Counted from the first letter of the stretch, positions 20,551 to 29,671 are shown. The stretch: DNA of 64,000 nucleotides from Pseudomonas orientalis (GCF_022807995.1 NZ_CP094351.1:706001-770000); one strand, 5' to 3'. Notes: generated by a model from the sequence alone, not told the origin. A program made the numbers and translations.

Positions 20551-21153
20551 ATGCGTCGTCTCTGTTTGATCCTGTTGTCTCTCGGGCTGGGGGCTTGTTC
20601 CAGCCCTAACCCCTACGTAGCCGCGTCGGCGCCCATGCCGCCGGCCCCGGCTCAGGCGGCCGCGACCTTTGATGCCAGCGCCTACCCGGCGCCGGTGCGC
20701 GACTATGGCGCCTACCGCAATTGGGCCTGGCGCAACGGCCAGTTGCCGGCCGGTACCGCCTGGGCGGATTCGGCCCAGGTGGCCGAGGCCGTCAGCGGTG
20801 CGCTGGACCAACGCGGCTTGCGCCCGATACACGATAAACGCGCGCCCGACCTGCTGGTCAGCGCCGACGTGCGCCTGGAGAAACGCCTGCGCCAGGTCCA
20901 GGATGACTATGGCTACGGTTATGGCGGCTACAACCGCTATGGCAATGGCTACGGCATGTACAACTCGGTGCCGCTGGTGCGTACCTATGAAGTGCAGGTC
21001 GTGGTGGTGCGGGTCAATCTGTTCGACGCCCGCAGCGGCCAGCCGGTGTGGAGCGCCAGTGCCGAAACGGGCAGCCAGGGCAGCCTCAGCGAGCGCGCCG
21101 ATGCGTTGCGTCAGGCGGTGCAGAAGGCAATGACGGCGTATCCTCCGAGTTAA
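20551..21153 (+). CDS. DUF4136 lipoprotein (first of a tandem pair)
   Basis: Function unknown. The 200-residue protein has a signal peptide with lipobox LGAC (C16). A Pro/Ala-rich stretch and a DUF4136-like domain with [17 protein letters not shown] and a Tyr/Gly-rich insert ([16 protein letters not shown]) follow. A GGAGG site precedes the ATG. The next gene is a clear paralogue ([17 protein letters not shown], same C-terminal pattern), indicating tandem duplication. It is probably anchored in the outer membrane. Confidence 0.88.
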   Translation: MRRLCLILLSLGLGACSSPNPYVAASAPMPPAPAQAAATFDASAYPAPVRDYGAYRNWAWRNGQLPAGTAWADSAQVAEAVSGALDQRGLRPIHDKRAPDLLVSADVRLEKRLRQVQDDYGYGYGGYNRYGNGYGMYNSVPLVRTYEVQVVVVRVNLFDARSGQPVWSASAETGSQGSLSERADALRQAVQKAMTAYPPS

Positions 21154-21197
21154 GCGCTATTCTCAACTGAAGCCGGATCGATCATCGGAGAACCCTC

Positions 21198-21755
21198 ATG
21201 TTTCGTCGTATCGCTACGCTTGCCGTTGTCCTGCTGCTGGGCGGTTGCCAGAGTAATCAGGTCAACCACGATTTTGACGCCAGCCGCGACTTTGGCGCCT
21301 ACCGAAACTGGGCCTGGAAAGACCCGGCGCTGCAATACCGCCCGGATGACCCGCGCATCAAGAGCGACCTCACCGAGCAGCGCATCCGCCAGGCCGTGGG
21401 CGAGCAGCTTGACCAGCGCGGCCTGCGCCCCGTCGCGCCCGGCAGCAAGGCCGACCTGAATGTGCAGGCCTATCTGATCGTTGAAGACCGCCAGCAACAA
21501 GTCACCACCAACTATGGTGGCGCCTGGGGCGGGCCGTGGAATGGCTACTGGGGCGCGCCGATGTACAACGAAACGCGCAACATCTCCTACAAGGTGGCGA
21601 CCTTGCAGATCGACCTGCTCGACGGCAAGGATGGCAAGCTGGTGTGGCGTGGCAGTGATGAGCAAATCATGGCCAGTTCGCCGAACCCGCAGGACCGCAG
21701 CAACGCTATCCGCAGCACCGTGGCGAAAATCCTCGCCAACTACCCGCCGCGCTGA
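21198..21755 (+). CDS. DUF4136 lipoprotein (second of a tandem pair)
   Basis: Function unknown. The 185-residue protein has a signal peptide with lipobox LGGC (C16) and the same domain as its upstream neighbour. It shares FGAYRNWAW and LDQRGLRP and a central Gly/Trp/Tyr-rich loop (GGAWGGPWNGYWG), but diverges elsewhere. A GGAGAA site precedes the ATG. The 44-base gap to the upstream gene suggests one transcription unit. Confidence 0.9.
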   Translation: MFRRIATLAVVLLLGGCQSNQVNHDFDASRDFGAYRNWAWKDPALQYRPDDPRIKSDLTEQRIRQAVGEQLDQRGLRPVAPGSKADLNVQAYLIVEDRQQQVTTNYGGAWGGPWNGYWGAPMYNETRNISYKVATLQIDLLDGKDGKLVWRGSDEQIMASSPNPQDRSNAIRSTVAKILANYPPR

Positions 21756-21772
21756 CGGCCTCCTCGGTCAAA

Positions 21773-21890
21773 TGTGGGAGGGGGGCTTGGCCTCCGGGCC
21801 GACCAGGATTTTGTGTCGATCCCGGTCCAAATGTGGGAGGGGGCTTGCCCCCGATGACGGCCTCAGGACCGACCAGAATGTTGGATCAGA
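21773..21890. repeat. Two tandem units of the 70-bp repeat before element copy B
   Basis: The units begin at 21773 and 21833. The first has a shortened centre (GGCTTGGCCTCCGGGCC, lacking the CCCCGATGACGG part). The second runs into TTGGATCAG and then the structured element at 21891. The layout mirrors 10813-11010. Confidence 0.85.
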
Positions 21891-22263
21891 CCGAGTACAT
21901 ATCCGTTTCTGCGGTCACGGCTGCTTAGGGTTCCGCCCTGACGGCGGCTCACTTTTGAAAAGCCGGAATGCCGGCCCAGTCAAAAGTAAGCAAAACGCTC
22001 TTGCCCCACCACTCGGCACCTCGCTCAGGCTCGGTGTGCCCGAACGCAGGCTTGAATCCGTGGGCCGCCGCAATGGGCCATCCATGGCCCATTGCGGCTA
22101 ACCCGGCGTCCTGCCGGGTTACCCACGGATTCAAGCCTGCGTTCGGCCAGCGTGGTTTAACGGGGCGCCTGAGATCAAGATCAAAAGCCAGATCAAGATC
22201 AAGAGCGGCTCGCTTCGCATCGTGGTTAGCGTTGGCGGCTGTAGCCTGCGAAGTTGTGTAGAT
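21891..22263. repeat. Dispersed structured element, copy B
   Basis: About 373 bp, matching copy A at 11011-11338 over nearly its whole length. Two differences stand out: an extra 20 bases near 21964 (GGAATGCCGGCCCAGTC) and an extra stretch near the right end. The core folds perfectly: 22042-22064 pairs with 22122-22144 over 23 bp without mismatch. It encloses hairpins at 22067-22098 (14 bp, loop TCCA) and 22099-22121 (9 bp, loop GTCCT), which abut each other and the outer stem. The copy is followed by REP fragments to 22292. Confidence 0.87.
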
Positions 22264-22303
22264 ATTGGTCATCGGGGGGGGGCAAGCCCTCTCCTCGGTC
22301 AAA

Positions 22304-22408
22304 TGTGGGAGGGGGCTTGCCCCCGATAGCGGTGGGTCAACCAACATCAGTGTTTGCTGGGCTGATGTCATCGGGGGCAAGTCGAATCGTCGCACCGCCC
22401 CTCCCACA
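22304..22408. repeat. REPIN doublet with expanded-loop right arm
   Basis: The left arm TGTGGGAGGGGGCTTGC is normal. The right arm has GGGGC and GCCCC separated by 18 bases containing GTCGAATCGTCGCACC, the same variant as at 19311-19345. The centre contains CAACCAACATCAGTG and a partial complement. It stands in the 905-base gap between the DUF4136 pair and tadG. Confidence 0.85.
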
Positions 22409-22460
22409 TTTGATCTTCGCTGCTTTAAGCATTTCGTTCGCTTAACTGACTGGCATTAGG

Positions 22461-22570
22461 GCTTGCCCCGATGGCGGCCTCCGGGCCGACCAGGATGCCG
22501 GTTCAGACCGAGTACACATCTGCTCCTGCGGTAACGCCTGCTATCGGCTGCGCCCTTACGGCGTATCACA
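22461..22570. repeat. Degraded repeat and left end of a third structured element
   Basis: GCTTGCCCCGATGGCGGCCT is a worn copy of the short repeat. It is followed by GGGCCGACCAGGATGCCGG and, from 22508, CCGAGTACACATCTGCTCC, which resembles the left end of the elements at 11011 and 21891 (CCGAGTACATATCCGTTTC). Similarity fades after about 60 bases and the inverted-repeat core is missing. The rest of the gap to 22661 shows only the tadG leader. Confidence 0.65.
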
Positions 22571-22661
22571 TTCTCCCGTTGCCAGCCGCCACTCTTGTCT
22601 ACACTCACTCATACCCTCAGGAGCGTAAACGCTCGGCGACTCGCCGGCACAGGAGTGCTCG

Positions 22662-24644
22662 ATGTCTCCCCGACTTCATGGCAAGCAAAGTGGCGCTATC
22701 GGCCTGATGGCAGTGGGTGTGTTGGCGCTGGTGTTGGCGTTTACCTTGCTGGCGGTGGACAGCGGGCGGCTTTACCTGGAAAAACGCAAGCTGCAAGGGG
22801 TCGCGGACACCGCAGCGCTGGAGGCCGTAAGCCGCAATGGCACGTGTGCAGCGGGTTTGAGCGCAGCAGCGTATGCGACGCAAAGTGGCGCGCGTAATAA
22901 ATTTGTGACGGGTAACGGCAATACGTTGGTGACCCGCTGCGGCGCGGTGACCACGGCGGCTTCCGGTCGGCGCGTGTTCACCGCCAACCCGGCCCTGTCG
23001 TCAGCCATTGAGGTGGTGGTGGGCAAAACCGTCACCACCAGCGTGGCCGGTGGCGTCTGGTCGATGATGTCGGGTAACTCGGTCAGCCTCAATACCCAAT
23101 TGAGCGCGACGGCAGTGGCGGCCAAACCCACGCCGCCGATAGCGCAGTTGAGCATCAGGAGCACGTTGGTCAGCGTTGATACCGCCAGTGCTGGCATGAT
23201 GAACGCGGTGTTCAGCGGGTTGCTCGGTGGTGGGGTCAATGTTTCTGTGCTCGGCTGGAACGGTCTGCTCAACAGCGATATCAATATGCTCAGTTACCTC
23301 GATCAATTGGCCGTCGACCTGCATGTCACCGCCGGCGACTACACCCAATTGCTCAACACCACGGTGAGCGCCTCGCAGTTGCTCCAGGCTGCAATCACTG
23401 TGCTGGGTGATGGCCCGTTGACGGCGAATGCAGCGACCGCGCTGGGCAATATCAAAGTCGCCGCAATCAACCCTGTGCCGCTCACACTGGGCAAAATCCT
23501 GCAACTGCAGACGGGCGTCACCGCCGCCGCGCTGAATGCCAATCTGCAACTCTTTCAGTTGGTCCAAGGCGTGGTGCAGCTGGCCGGCAACCAGAGCGCG
23601 GCGGCGGTGACACTGCCTGTTAGCTTGTTGGGGCTGGCCAATATCACCACTCAGATCAAAGTCATGGAGCCGGCGCAGTTATCGGCCGTCGGCAACCCGA
23701 TACGCGCGGCGGCCGACCCGTTGGGCCCGAATAAAATTTATGTGCGCACCGCCCAGCTGCGCACGCAGATAACCGTAAGTTTGCCGGTGCTCGCCAGCTT
23801 GTCCGGCTTGACTGCGGCGGTGAATGACTTGGTGGGGCCACTGACACCTGTACTCAGCGGCTTGTTGAGCTTGAACCTGGTCACCACGATCAACTCGACG
23901 CTTTGCCTGTTGGGTGCCGGTTGCCAACAATTGGACATCCTGGCATTGCCGGGCAACCTGCCGCTGCAGATTGTGCTGGATGCCGGCGGGGCCAGCAGCT
24001 ATGTCACCGCCTATAGCTGTCCAACGGGAGGCGCGGGCACCAAGAGCTTGACGGCCTACACCACCACCTCGGCGGCATCGCTGAACGTAGGCAATATCAC
24101 CAACGCATTCTCATCCACACAGCCGATGACCGTGGCGCCGTTGGCCCTGATCGATTTCGGCATCAAGACATGCCGTAAAATCCTCGGCATCGGCACGTGC
24201 GATCCCCGCATTCCGTTTGCAGGCGGCGGCGTCGGGATCAAGGTGCAAAGCCCGATTGTGGGCAGCAACAGTAATCAGAACCTGGTGTTTTCCAGCACCA
24301 CGCCCTTTGCCACGCCCGCCAATGTGGGGCTTGCGCCCAGCTATCAGACGGTCGCGCCGGCCACCAACCTGGTGAATGGCCTTTCCTCTGCCCTCGGCGG
24401 CGTCGGCATTACGGCTTATCAACCCGTGGGGAGCAACGCCTTGGGAGGGGTGATCGCCAGCACAGTGTCGTTGCTCAGCGGCGTCAGCACCCTGGTGACG
24501 CCTGTGTTGAACAACGTGCTTAACCCGTTGCTCAATCCGATCCTCAACAATCTGTTGAGCAGCTTGGGTATCAGCCTGGCAAGCGTGACCGTGGGCGCCA
24601 ACCTGAGCTGCGGCCAGACCGGCGAGGCCTACCTGGTGATTTAA
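22662..24644 (+). CDS. tadG: TadG-like protein of the Tad/Flp pilus system
   Basis: Component of the Tad machinery that assembles Flp type IVb pili. The 660-residue protein has an N-terminal basic stretch and one membrane segment (about 12-28, IGLMAVGVLALVLAFTLLAV). The conserved VDSGRLYLEKRKLQGVADTAALEA region of TadE/TadG-type proteins follows, then a long, low-charge Ala/Val/Asn/Leu-rich domain exposed outside the membrane. AGGAG lies 6 bases before the ATG. It is transcribed towards pprA, and the two stop codons share the palindrome TTAA at 24641-24644. Confidence 0.9.
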   Translation: MSPRLHGKQSGAIGLMAVGVLALVLAFTLLAVDSGRLYLEKRKLQGVADTAALEAVSRNGTCAAGLSAAAYATQSGARNKFVTGNGNTLVTRCGAVTTAASGRRVFTANPALSSAIEVVVGKTVTTSVAGGVWSMMSGNSVSLNTQLSATAVAAKPTPPIAQLSIRSTLVSVDTASAGMMNAVFSGLLGGGVNVSVLGWNGLLNSDINMLSYLDQLAVDLHVTAGDYTQLLNTTVSASQLLQAAITVLGDGPLTANAATALGNIKVAAINPVPLTLGKILQLQTGVTAAALNANLQLFQLVQGVVQLAGNQSAAAVTLPVSLLGLANITTQIKVMEPAQLSAVGNPIRAAADPLGPNKIYVRTAQLRTQITVSLPVLASLSGLTAAVNDLVGPLTPVLSGLLSLNLVTTINSTLCLLGAGCQQLDILALPGNLPLQIVLDAGGASSYVTAYSCPTGGAGTKSLTAYTTTSAASLNVGNITNAFSSTQPMTVAPLALIDFGIKTCRKILGIGTCDPRIPFAGGGVGIKVQSPIVGSNSNQNLVFSSTTPFATPANVGLAPSYQTVAPATNLVNGLSSALGGVGITAYQPVGSNALGGVIASTVSLLSGVSTLVTPVLNNVLNPLLNPILNNLLSSLGISLASVTVGANLSCGQTGEAYLVI

Positions 24645-27373
24645 GCTTCGCAGGCCCTGGGCAGTTCCACGCAGAACCGCGCGCCATGTTCACCGTTGCT
24701 GACGCTGAGGCGTCCGCCCATGTTTTCAACGATGCCGTAGCTTACCGACAGGCCCAGCCCGGTCCCCACGCCAATCGGCTTGGTGGTGAAGAACGGCTCG
24801 AAGATGCGCTCCAGCAAACGCGGGTCAATGCCGCCGCCGTTATCTTCGACCCAGATGCGTACGTGGCGGCTGTCGTGTTCGGTGTGAAGGGCTATCCACG
24901 GGCGCAGGTCCGGCTGCTTTTCCTTCCGGCTCAATAGCGCATCGCGAGCATTGACCATCAGGTTGATCAGCACTTGCTCAAGCTGGTCGGCGTAGCCTGT
25001 GACCTGCACCGCACTATCCGCCTGGGTCAGTTTGATCTCCACACCTTTACCGCGCAGGCCTTCGCTGAGCAGCGACAGGGTACCTTCCACCGCCTGCGCC
25101 GGGTCGAAGGGCTGCTGTTCGACTTCCGAGCGGCGGCCGAACACACGCATGTGGTCCACCACCCGCGCCGCTCGTTGTACCTGCGCGTCAATGCGCTGGA
25201 GTTTCTCCGTCAGGTAGTCGATCTGCGCGTCGCCGTTGCCCAGGCGCTTGAGTACGTTGACGATGGCCATGCGCATCACGTTCAGCGGCTGGTTGATCTC
25301 ATGGGCCAGGCCGGTGGCCATTTCGCCGAGGGTGGCCATTTTCGCGCTTTGCGTCAGTTGCTGCTGGGAGCGCCGTACTTCGGTGTTGTCGCGGCCCACG
25401 GCCTGCACTTCGAGCAGATTGCCTTGCTCGTCAAACACGCCACGGTCCGACCACACCCACCAGGCGTGCTCACGCCCCGGCAATTGCAGACTGATTTCCG
25501 CCGTGCTCACGGGAAACTCCGGCGTCAGTTGCTCGATGCGCAACACGAATGCCGCGCGTTGCTCGGCCGATAACCAGTGCCCCAGGTTCAGCCCCGGCAG
25601 TTGGCCGGGCAGGCACTCCAGGTAGTTGGCCAGGGGCGTGTTGCCAAAGGTCAGGGTCAGGTCCGGACGGTAGCGGCAGATCATCGCCGGGGAGTCTTCC
25701 ACGAGGATGCGGTAGCGTTCCTCGCTGTCCTTGACCTGCTGCGCGGCCAGGGTGGCCTCGGTGATGTCCAGCCACAGGCCGACCGCCTCCACCGGCAGGC
25801 CGAGGTCGTCGCGCAGCAACTTGGCTTCGTCGAGCAGCCAGTGGTAGTTGCCTTGTTTATCCTGAACCCGGTAGCGGCTGCGCACGCTGCCTTCGCGCAG
25901 CAGCTGGCGCGTGCACTGGAAGTACAGGTCGCGGTCATCCGGGTGGACCCATTGCACCAAACTGTCATGGCTGCATTCGGCGAGTGTGCGGCCCAGCAGC
26001 GGCAGCAGGCTGTCGCTGAAAAACACCGGTTGCAGGGCGCCGTTCACGTAGCGCTGCACATAGATCACCGCCGGCGAGCTGGCGATCAGGTTGTCCAGGC
26101 GGGCGTGGGCGGCGTCGGCCTGCAGTTGCTGGTTCTTGATGTCGCTGATGTCGAGCATGAAGCCGATCCAGCGGCGCTGCTCACCGACGCCCAGTACCTG
26201 GCCCTGTACGCGGTACCAGGTGGGCGGTTGGTCGCTGGCGCCACGATTCAGGCGTACGCTGGCGAGCAAGGGTTTGCCGAGGGCTTGCAAGTCGCGCAGA
26301 CGGCTGTGTAATTCCTGGCGATCGGCGGGGTGAATGAGGTTCAGCCAGGTTTCCAGGCCTTGGCGGGTAGGGCTGTCTTCGGGGCCCAGGTTGCGCATCA
26401 ATTGCGGTGCGAGCTGGATCTCGTGGCTGGCGGGCAGCCATTCCCACCAGCCGGTGCCCAGCAAGCCCTGCAGGACCTCCTGGCGTTCCAGTTGCAGGTG
26501 GTGGCGCTGTTCACGCAGACGGCTGAGCAGCGGGGCGGCAAGGGCGGCGGCCAGGTTCAGCCAGTCGCGCTCGCGGGTGTCGGCGTCGCCGCCGTAGGCC
26601 CCGCACAGCAGCCACGCGGCGACGCCCTGGCTATCGCGGTAAGGCACCAGAAACCCCTCGGCATTGCCGAACACGCTGTGCAAGCGCGGGTGTTCACCGC
26701 GACTGTCATGAGCTTGCAGGCTCAAGGGGGCGGTGCCGTTGAGGCTGTCCAGGCACGTCCCGAGGCGTTGCCCGATGTGCCAGAGCAGCGGCGCGTCATG
26801 GTGGGCGTACTGGCTGTAGATCACCCAGCCCTGGTCCTCTTGATCACCAAGCGCCAGGGCGATACACGGGATTCGCCAACGCTGCGCCACGCTGCACAGT
26901 TGTTCGTTGAACACATCGGGCAAGCGGCTGAGGCTGCACACGCGCAATTGCTCGCTGGCCTGACTGGCCAGTTGCTGATTCTGTTCACGCTGCTCGGCCA
27001 GTCGTCGGCCGTTGAGCAAGTCGCCGATATCCACCGCATGCAGCCGCCAGCCATGGTCGTGTGGCTCCAGGGTTGCGCGGGTGTGCAACACCTGCCCGGC
27101 GATGCCGTGGAAATCCAGGTCGAGGCTATGGCGCTGCCAGTCGGCGGGAACACCTTCGACCTCAAGGGCGCTATGGGCTCGCAGCAAGGCGCGCAGCGGC
27201 ACCGACTCGGCATGGGGCGCCAGTTGTGAGCGCAGTGTGCCGCTGATACCGAGCACCTGGCCTTGCGCATCCAGTTGCACCTGCAAACCGGCCGAAGGCG
27301 GCGCAGCAGGCGCGATCGCCAGCGCGCTGCCACGGCCAAGCAGACGCCCGAACAGTTTGTCTCCCGAGGTCAA
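24641..27373 (-). CDS. pprA: Soluble PAS-domain sensor histidine kinase PprA
   Basis: Sensor kinase of the PprA-PprB system that controls Tad pili and adhesins in P. aeruginosa. The 910-residue protein shows no membrane segment, so sensing is likely cytoplasmic. A GAF/PAS-like N-terminal half and several PAS/PAC domains (about 300-650) precede the HisKA domain with H691 in [13 protein letters not shown]. The ATPase domain has an N box ([11 protein letters not shown]), G1 (VEDNGGGID) and G2 ([10 protein letters not shown]). The frame opens with TTG at 27373, overlapping the pseudopilin stop (TTGA); the ribosome site is weak and the true start could be slightly downstream. Confidence 0.9.
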   Translation of the reverse strand: MTSGDKLFGRLLGRGSALAIAPAAPPSAGLQVQLDAQGQVLGISGTLRSQLAPHAESVPLRALLRAHSALEVEGVPADWQRHSLDLDFHGIAGQVLHTRATLEPHDHGWRLHAVDIGDLLNGRRLAEQREQNQQLASQASEQLRVCSLSRLPDVFNEQLCSVAQRWRIPCIALALGDQEDQGWVIYSQYAHHDAPLLWHIGQRLGTCLDSLNGTAPLSLQAHDSRGEHPRLHSVFGNAEGFLVPYRDSQGVAAWLLCGAYGGDADTRERDWLNLAAALAAPLLSRLREQRHHLQLERQEVLQGLLGTGWWEWLPASHEIQLAPQLMRNLGPEDSPTRQGLETWLNLIHPADRQELHSRLRDLQALGKPLLASVRLNRGASDQPPTWYRVQGQVLGVGEQRRWIGFMLDISDIKNQQLQADAAHARLDNLIASSPAVIYVQRYVNGALQPVFFSDSLLPLLGRTLAECSHDSLVQWVHPDDRDLYFQCTRQLLREGSVRSRYRVQDKQGNYHWLLDEAKLLRDDLGLPVEAVGLWLDITEATLAAQQVKDSEERYRILVEDSPAMICRYRPDLTLTFGNTPLANYLECLPGQLPGLNLGHWLSAEQRAAFVLRIEQLTPEFPVSTAEISLQLPGREHAWWVWSDRGVFDEQGNLLEVQAVGRDNTEVRRSQQQLTQSAKMATLGEMATGLAHEINQPLNVMRMAIVNVLKRLGNGDAQIDYLTEKLQRIDAQVQRAARVVDHMRVFGRRSEVEQQPFDPAQAVEGTLSLLSEGLRGKGVEIKLTQADSAVQVTGYADQLEQVLINLMVNARDALLSRKEKQPDLRPWIALHTEHDSRHVRIWVEDNGGGIDPRLLERIFEPFFTTKPIGVGTGLGLSVSYGIVENMGGRLSVSNGEHGARFCVELPRACEA

Positions 27374-27810
27374 AACTGCAGGCTCGACTGGGCCTGCAGT
27401 GTCGCCGGCAACTGCGGCACGCTGCCAATGCCGGGCAGCACAATAAAAGGCATAACTGCGTGCAGATTGGCGGAGGGATAGCTGATCTTCACGTTCAGCA
27501 GGCCGTCAACGAAGGTGGTGCTGACCTGCGTCGCCGCATTGAATTTATACGCGTCGGGGAGCCAGCTCAGGCGTTCGCTAATCGCGTTTTTGGCGGTGGT
27601 TTGCACGGCGGTGCTGTAGCCCTGCATCGCCGGGTCGAGCCCCACGCTCAGGCGCACCGCTTCAGCGGTGGCCTGGTTGAACGACTGCAATAACAGCAGC
27701 GGCAAGCTATAGCTGACCATGCCGTAGAACACTGCGAAAAAAATCACGAACACCGCCGCGAACTCAATCGCGGCCGTGCCTTTCTGCTTGCGGGGGAGGC
27801 TAGTTTTCAT
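27370..27810 (-). CDS. TadE/TadF-like minor pseudopilin
   Basis: Minor pilin-like component of Tad pili. The 146-residue protein has a short basic leader ending KQKG, then TAAIEFAAVFVIFFAVFYGM. This is the class IV prepilin pattern, with cleavage after Gly and Glu at +5, and the hydrophobic helix is suited to FppA processing. The ATG at 27810 is taken, though a GTG one codon earlier is possible. The stop overlaps the pprA start, so the two are translationally coupled. TadE and TadF cannot be separated with certainty by sight. Confidence 0.88.
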   Translation of the reverse strand: MKTSLPRKQKGTAAIEFAAVFVIFFAVFYGMVSYSLPLLLLQSFNQATAEAVRLSVGLDPAMQGYSTAVQTTAKNAISERLSWLPDAYKFNAATQVSTTFVDGLLNVKISYPSANLHAVMPFIVLPGIGSVPQLPATLQAQSSLQF

Positions 27811-27882
27811 CACCGCGTCTACCCTGACGGCTACTACTTGATATCAGCATAGAATCAATCGGCGAAAAGGCAGGTTTTTTAC

Positions 27883-28356
27883 GTGATCCAGGCTGCGGTG
27901 GTGCTGTTGTGGCTGTTGGTATGTGCGGTGCAGGACACGCGGCAGCGATTGCTTGCCAACCGCCTGACGCTGGGTGTTGCGTTGCTGGGCGGGGTCTATC
28001 TGTTCTGGACCGGCGGCACCTGGCTGGGTGCTTCGGTGGGCCAAGGCCTGTGGGCGTTTTTCCTGGCGCTGCTGTTGACCTTGCCGGGTTACGCCCTGGG
28101 CCGCCTCGGCGCCGGGGACGTGAAGCTGCTCGCGGCCCTGGCATTGGTGTCGGACGCCGAGTATTTATTGGGATCGTTTATCGGCGCTGCCGGGGCGAGC
28201 GTGCTTTGGCTGCTATTGGCGCCAAAGTTCTGGCCGCTTATGAGTCAACGGCTTACGGATTGCCTGGGGCACCTGGCTCCTGAATCGTCAAAAAAACTGC
28301 CGTTTGCCCCCTTCCTGTTGGTGGGTTTTACGCTTGTCTGGCTTTGGATCCATTGA
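27883..28356 (+). CDS. fppA: Type IVb prepilin peptidase FppA
   Basis: Inner-membrane aspartate protease that cleaves the Flp pilin leader. The 157-residue protein is short, like the Tad-type peptidases (TadV/CpaA) that lack the N-methylation domain. The two catalytic aspartates are visible: D18 in VQDTRQ and D79 in GAGDVK (GxGD motif). Several membrane segments are present. It starts at GTG 27883 with AAGGCAGG about 9 bases upstream. It diverges from the pseudopilin-pprA unit across 72 bases and is followed by pprB. Confidence 0.93.
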   Translation: MIQAAVVLLWLLVCAVQDTRQRLLANRLTLGVALLGGVYLFWTGGTWLGASVGQGLWAFFLALLLTLPGYALGRLGAGDVKLLAALALVSDAEYLLGSFIGAAGASVLWLLLAPKFWPLMSQRLTDCLGHLAPESSKKLPFAPFLLVGFTLVWLWIH

Positions 28357-28481
28357 ACGTCGCAAGGAATTGACGCTATGTACAGAGTCGGGAAGTACGT
28401 CTACGTTTAAGAAGGCGTTGTACAGGAATATACGTGGTTAAGGATGGGTCAATCTTTGGCTTGCCAGGCATGGAGTAGCGC

Positions 28482-29264
28482 GTGAACAAGCTTAATTGTG
28501 CGGTAAAAGTGCTCGTGGTCGACGATCAGCCGCTGATTGTGGAAGAGCTGTGTGAATTTCTTGAAAGCAGCGGGTTCCGTTGTGTCCCCTGTGAATCCAG
28601 TCAGCAAGCCTTGCAGCATTTCTGTGAAGACAGCGAAATCGGCCTGGTGCTGTGCGATCTGCATATGCCGGGCATGGACGGCATCGAGTTGGTCCAGGCT
28701 TTGCAAAAAATTGCCGGCAGGCAGCGGGTGTTCGAGGCCATCATGCTGACCGGGTGCGCCGACAAGCAGGACGTGATCAAGGCCCTGCGCGCCGGGATTG
28801 CGGATTACTACCAGAAACCCATTAACCTGGAAGAATTGCTCGAAGGTTTGCAGCGCCAGGAAGTCGCGTTGCAAGAGCGCAGCAAAGACTTGCAACTGGG
28901 GAAGCTCAACCAGAAGCTGCAATGTCTTTCCGAAACCATCAATGATCTGTATCAGGACCTCGATAAAGTGCGGCGCAGTCCGTCCGGGCCGGACGGCGAA
29001 GAGGTCTCGACGCAAGAGGCGGGCCGGGTCGAAACCCCGGCGATTTTCAACCAGCTGTCACCGCGCCAACTGGAGGTGGCCAGGCTGGTCGGAAAGGGGC
29101 AGACCAACTATCAGATTGCCTGCGAGCTGGGCATCACGGAAAACACCGTCAAGCTGTATGTCTCGCAGGTGCTGCGGCTGACGCATATGAACAACCGCAC
29201 GCAGTTGGCCCTGGCGTTGTCGCCGGGTAGCTCGGCTATGCGCCAGCGGGTGACGGCGCACTGA
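28482..29264 (+). CDS. pprB: Response regulator PprB
   Basis: DNA-binding partner of PprA; in P. aeruginosa it activates flp-tad and related adhesion genes. The 260-residue protein has a receiver domain (about 8-125) with phosphoacceptor D59 in LCDLHMPGMDG and K112. A coiled linker (about 120-165) and a C-terminal LuxR-type helix-turn-helix (LSPRQLEVARLVGKG...NTVKLYVSQVL) follow. The GTG at 28482 has GGAG upstream. The 125 bases after fppA probably hold its own promoter. It ends in front of a TGTAGGAGCGAGC-type repeat doublet. Confidence 0.93.
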   Translation: MNKLNCAVKVLVVDDQPLIVEELCEFLESSGFRCVPCESSQQALQHFCEDSEIGLVLCDLHMPGMDGIELVQALQKIAGRQRVFEAIMLTGCADKQDVIKALRAGIADYYQKPINLEELLEGLQRQEVALQERSKDLQLGKLNQKLQCLSETINDLYQDLDKVRRSPSGPDGEEVSTQEAGRVETPAIFNQLSPRQLEVARLVGKGQTNYQIACELGITENTVKLYVSQVLRLTHMNNRTQLALALSPGSSAMRQRVTAH

Positions 29265-29283
29265 AGGCAACGGTCGATGATGA

Positions 29284-29393
29284 TGTAGGAGCGAGCTTGC
29301 TCGCGAAGAACTCACAGGCGCCGCGTTCAACCAGAAAGCACGCGCTAACGTTGACGTTTTTCGCGAGCAAGCTCGCTCCTACACGTTTAGTGT
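29284..29393. repeat. TGTAGGAGCGAGC-family repeat doublet
   Basis: A second family of short palindromic repeats. The left arm TGTAGGAGCGAGCTTGCTCG and the right arm CGCGAGCAAGCTCGCTCCTA flank a spacer with CTCACAGGCGCCGCGTTC and ACGTTGACGTTTTT. It lies between the convergent genes pprB and the DUF3613 gene. Close copies occur at 42517-42614 and 48691-48790, with the same spacer pattern at 42517. Confidence 0.88.
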
Positions 29394-29398
29394 CTTGC

Positions 29399-29671
29399 TC
29401 AGTTGTCCCCTTCGGTTTTTCCGCCGATTTTCTGATCGAAAAACTCCGGAATCTCATGCTTGAAGCTTTCCAGCCAGCGCTGCGCGGCCAGGTCGCGTTC
29501 GGTGGCGGAGGCTGCCTGTGGCGTGATTGACGCCGCTTGCCCACTGATCTGCAACGCCAGCCAGTTCTCCGTGGCGACCTGCTGCGGGGAGTAGGGGCCA
29601 GGCTCGATGGCCATGACGCTGAGGGGCAGGGCCAGCACGGCCAGGCTTGCGAGACAGGGCAGTTTCATCAT
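29399..29671 (-). CDS. DUF3613-type small exported protein of the tad operon
   Basis: Function unknown. The 90-residue protein has a signal peptide (LPCLASLAVLALPLSVMA, cleavage near 22) and a short mature part with QVATENWLALQISGQAAS. It also has AAQRWLESFKHEIPEFF, a pattern I associate with DUF3613 proteins encoded at the end of Pseudomonas tad operons. The ATG at 29671 follows GAGGAA and touches the tadD stop (TGATG), so it is the last gene of the operon. It is probably periplasmic. Confidence 0.82.
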   Translation of the reverse strand: MMKLPCLASLAVLALPLSVMAIEPGPYSPQQVATENWLALQISGQAASITPQAASATERDLAAQRWLESFKHEIPEFFDQKIGGKTEGDN

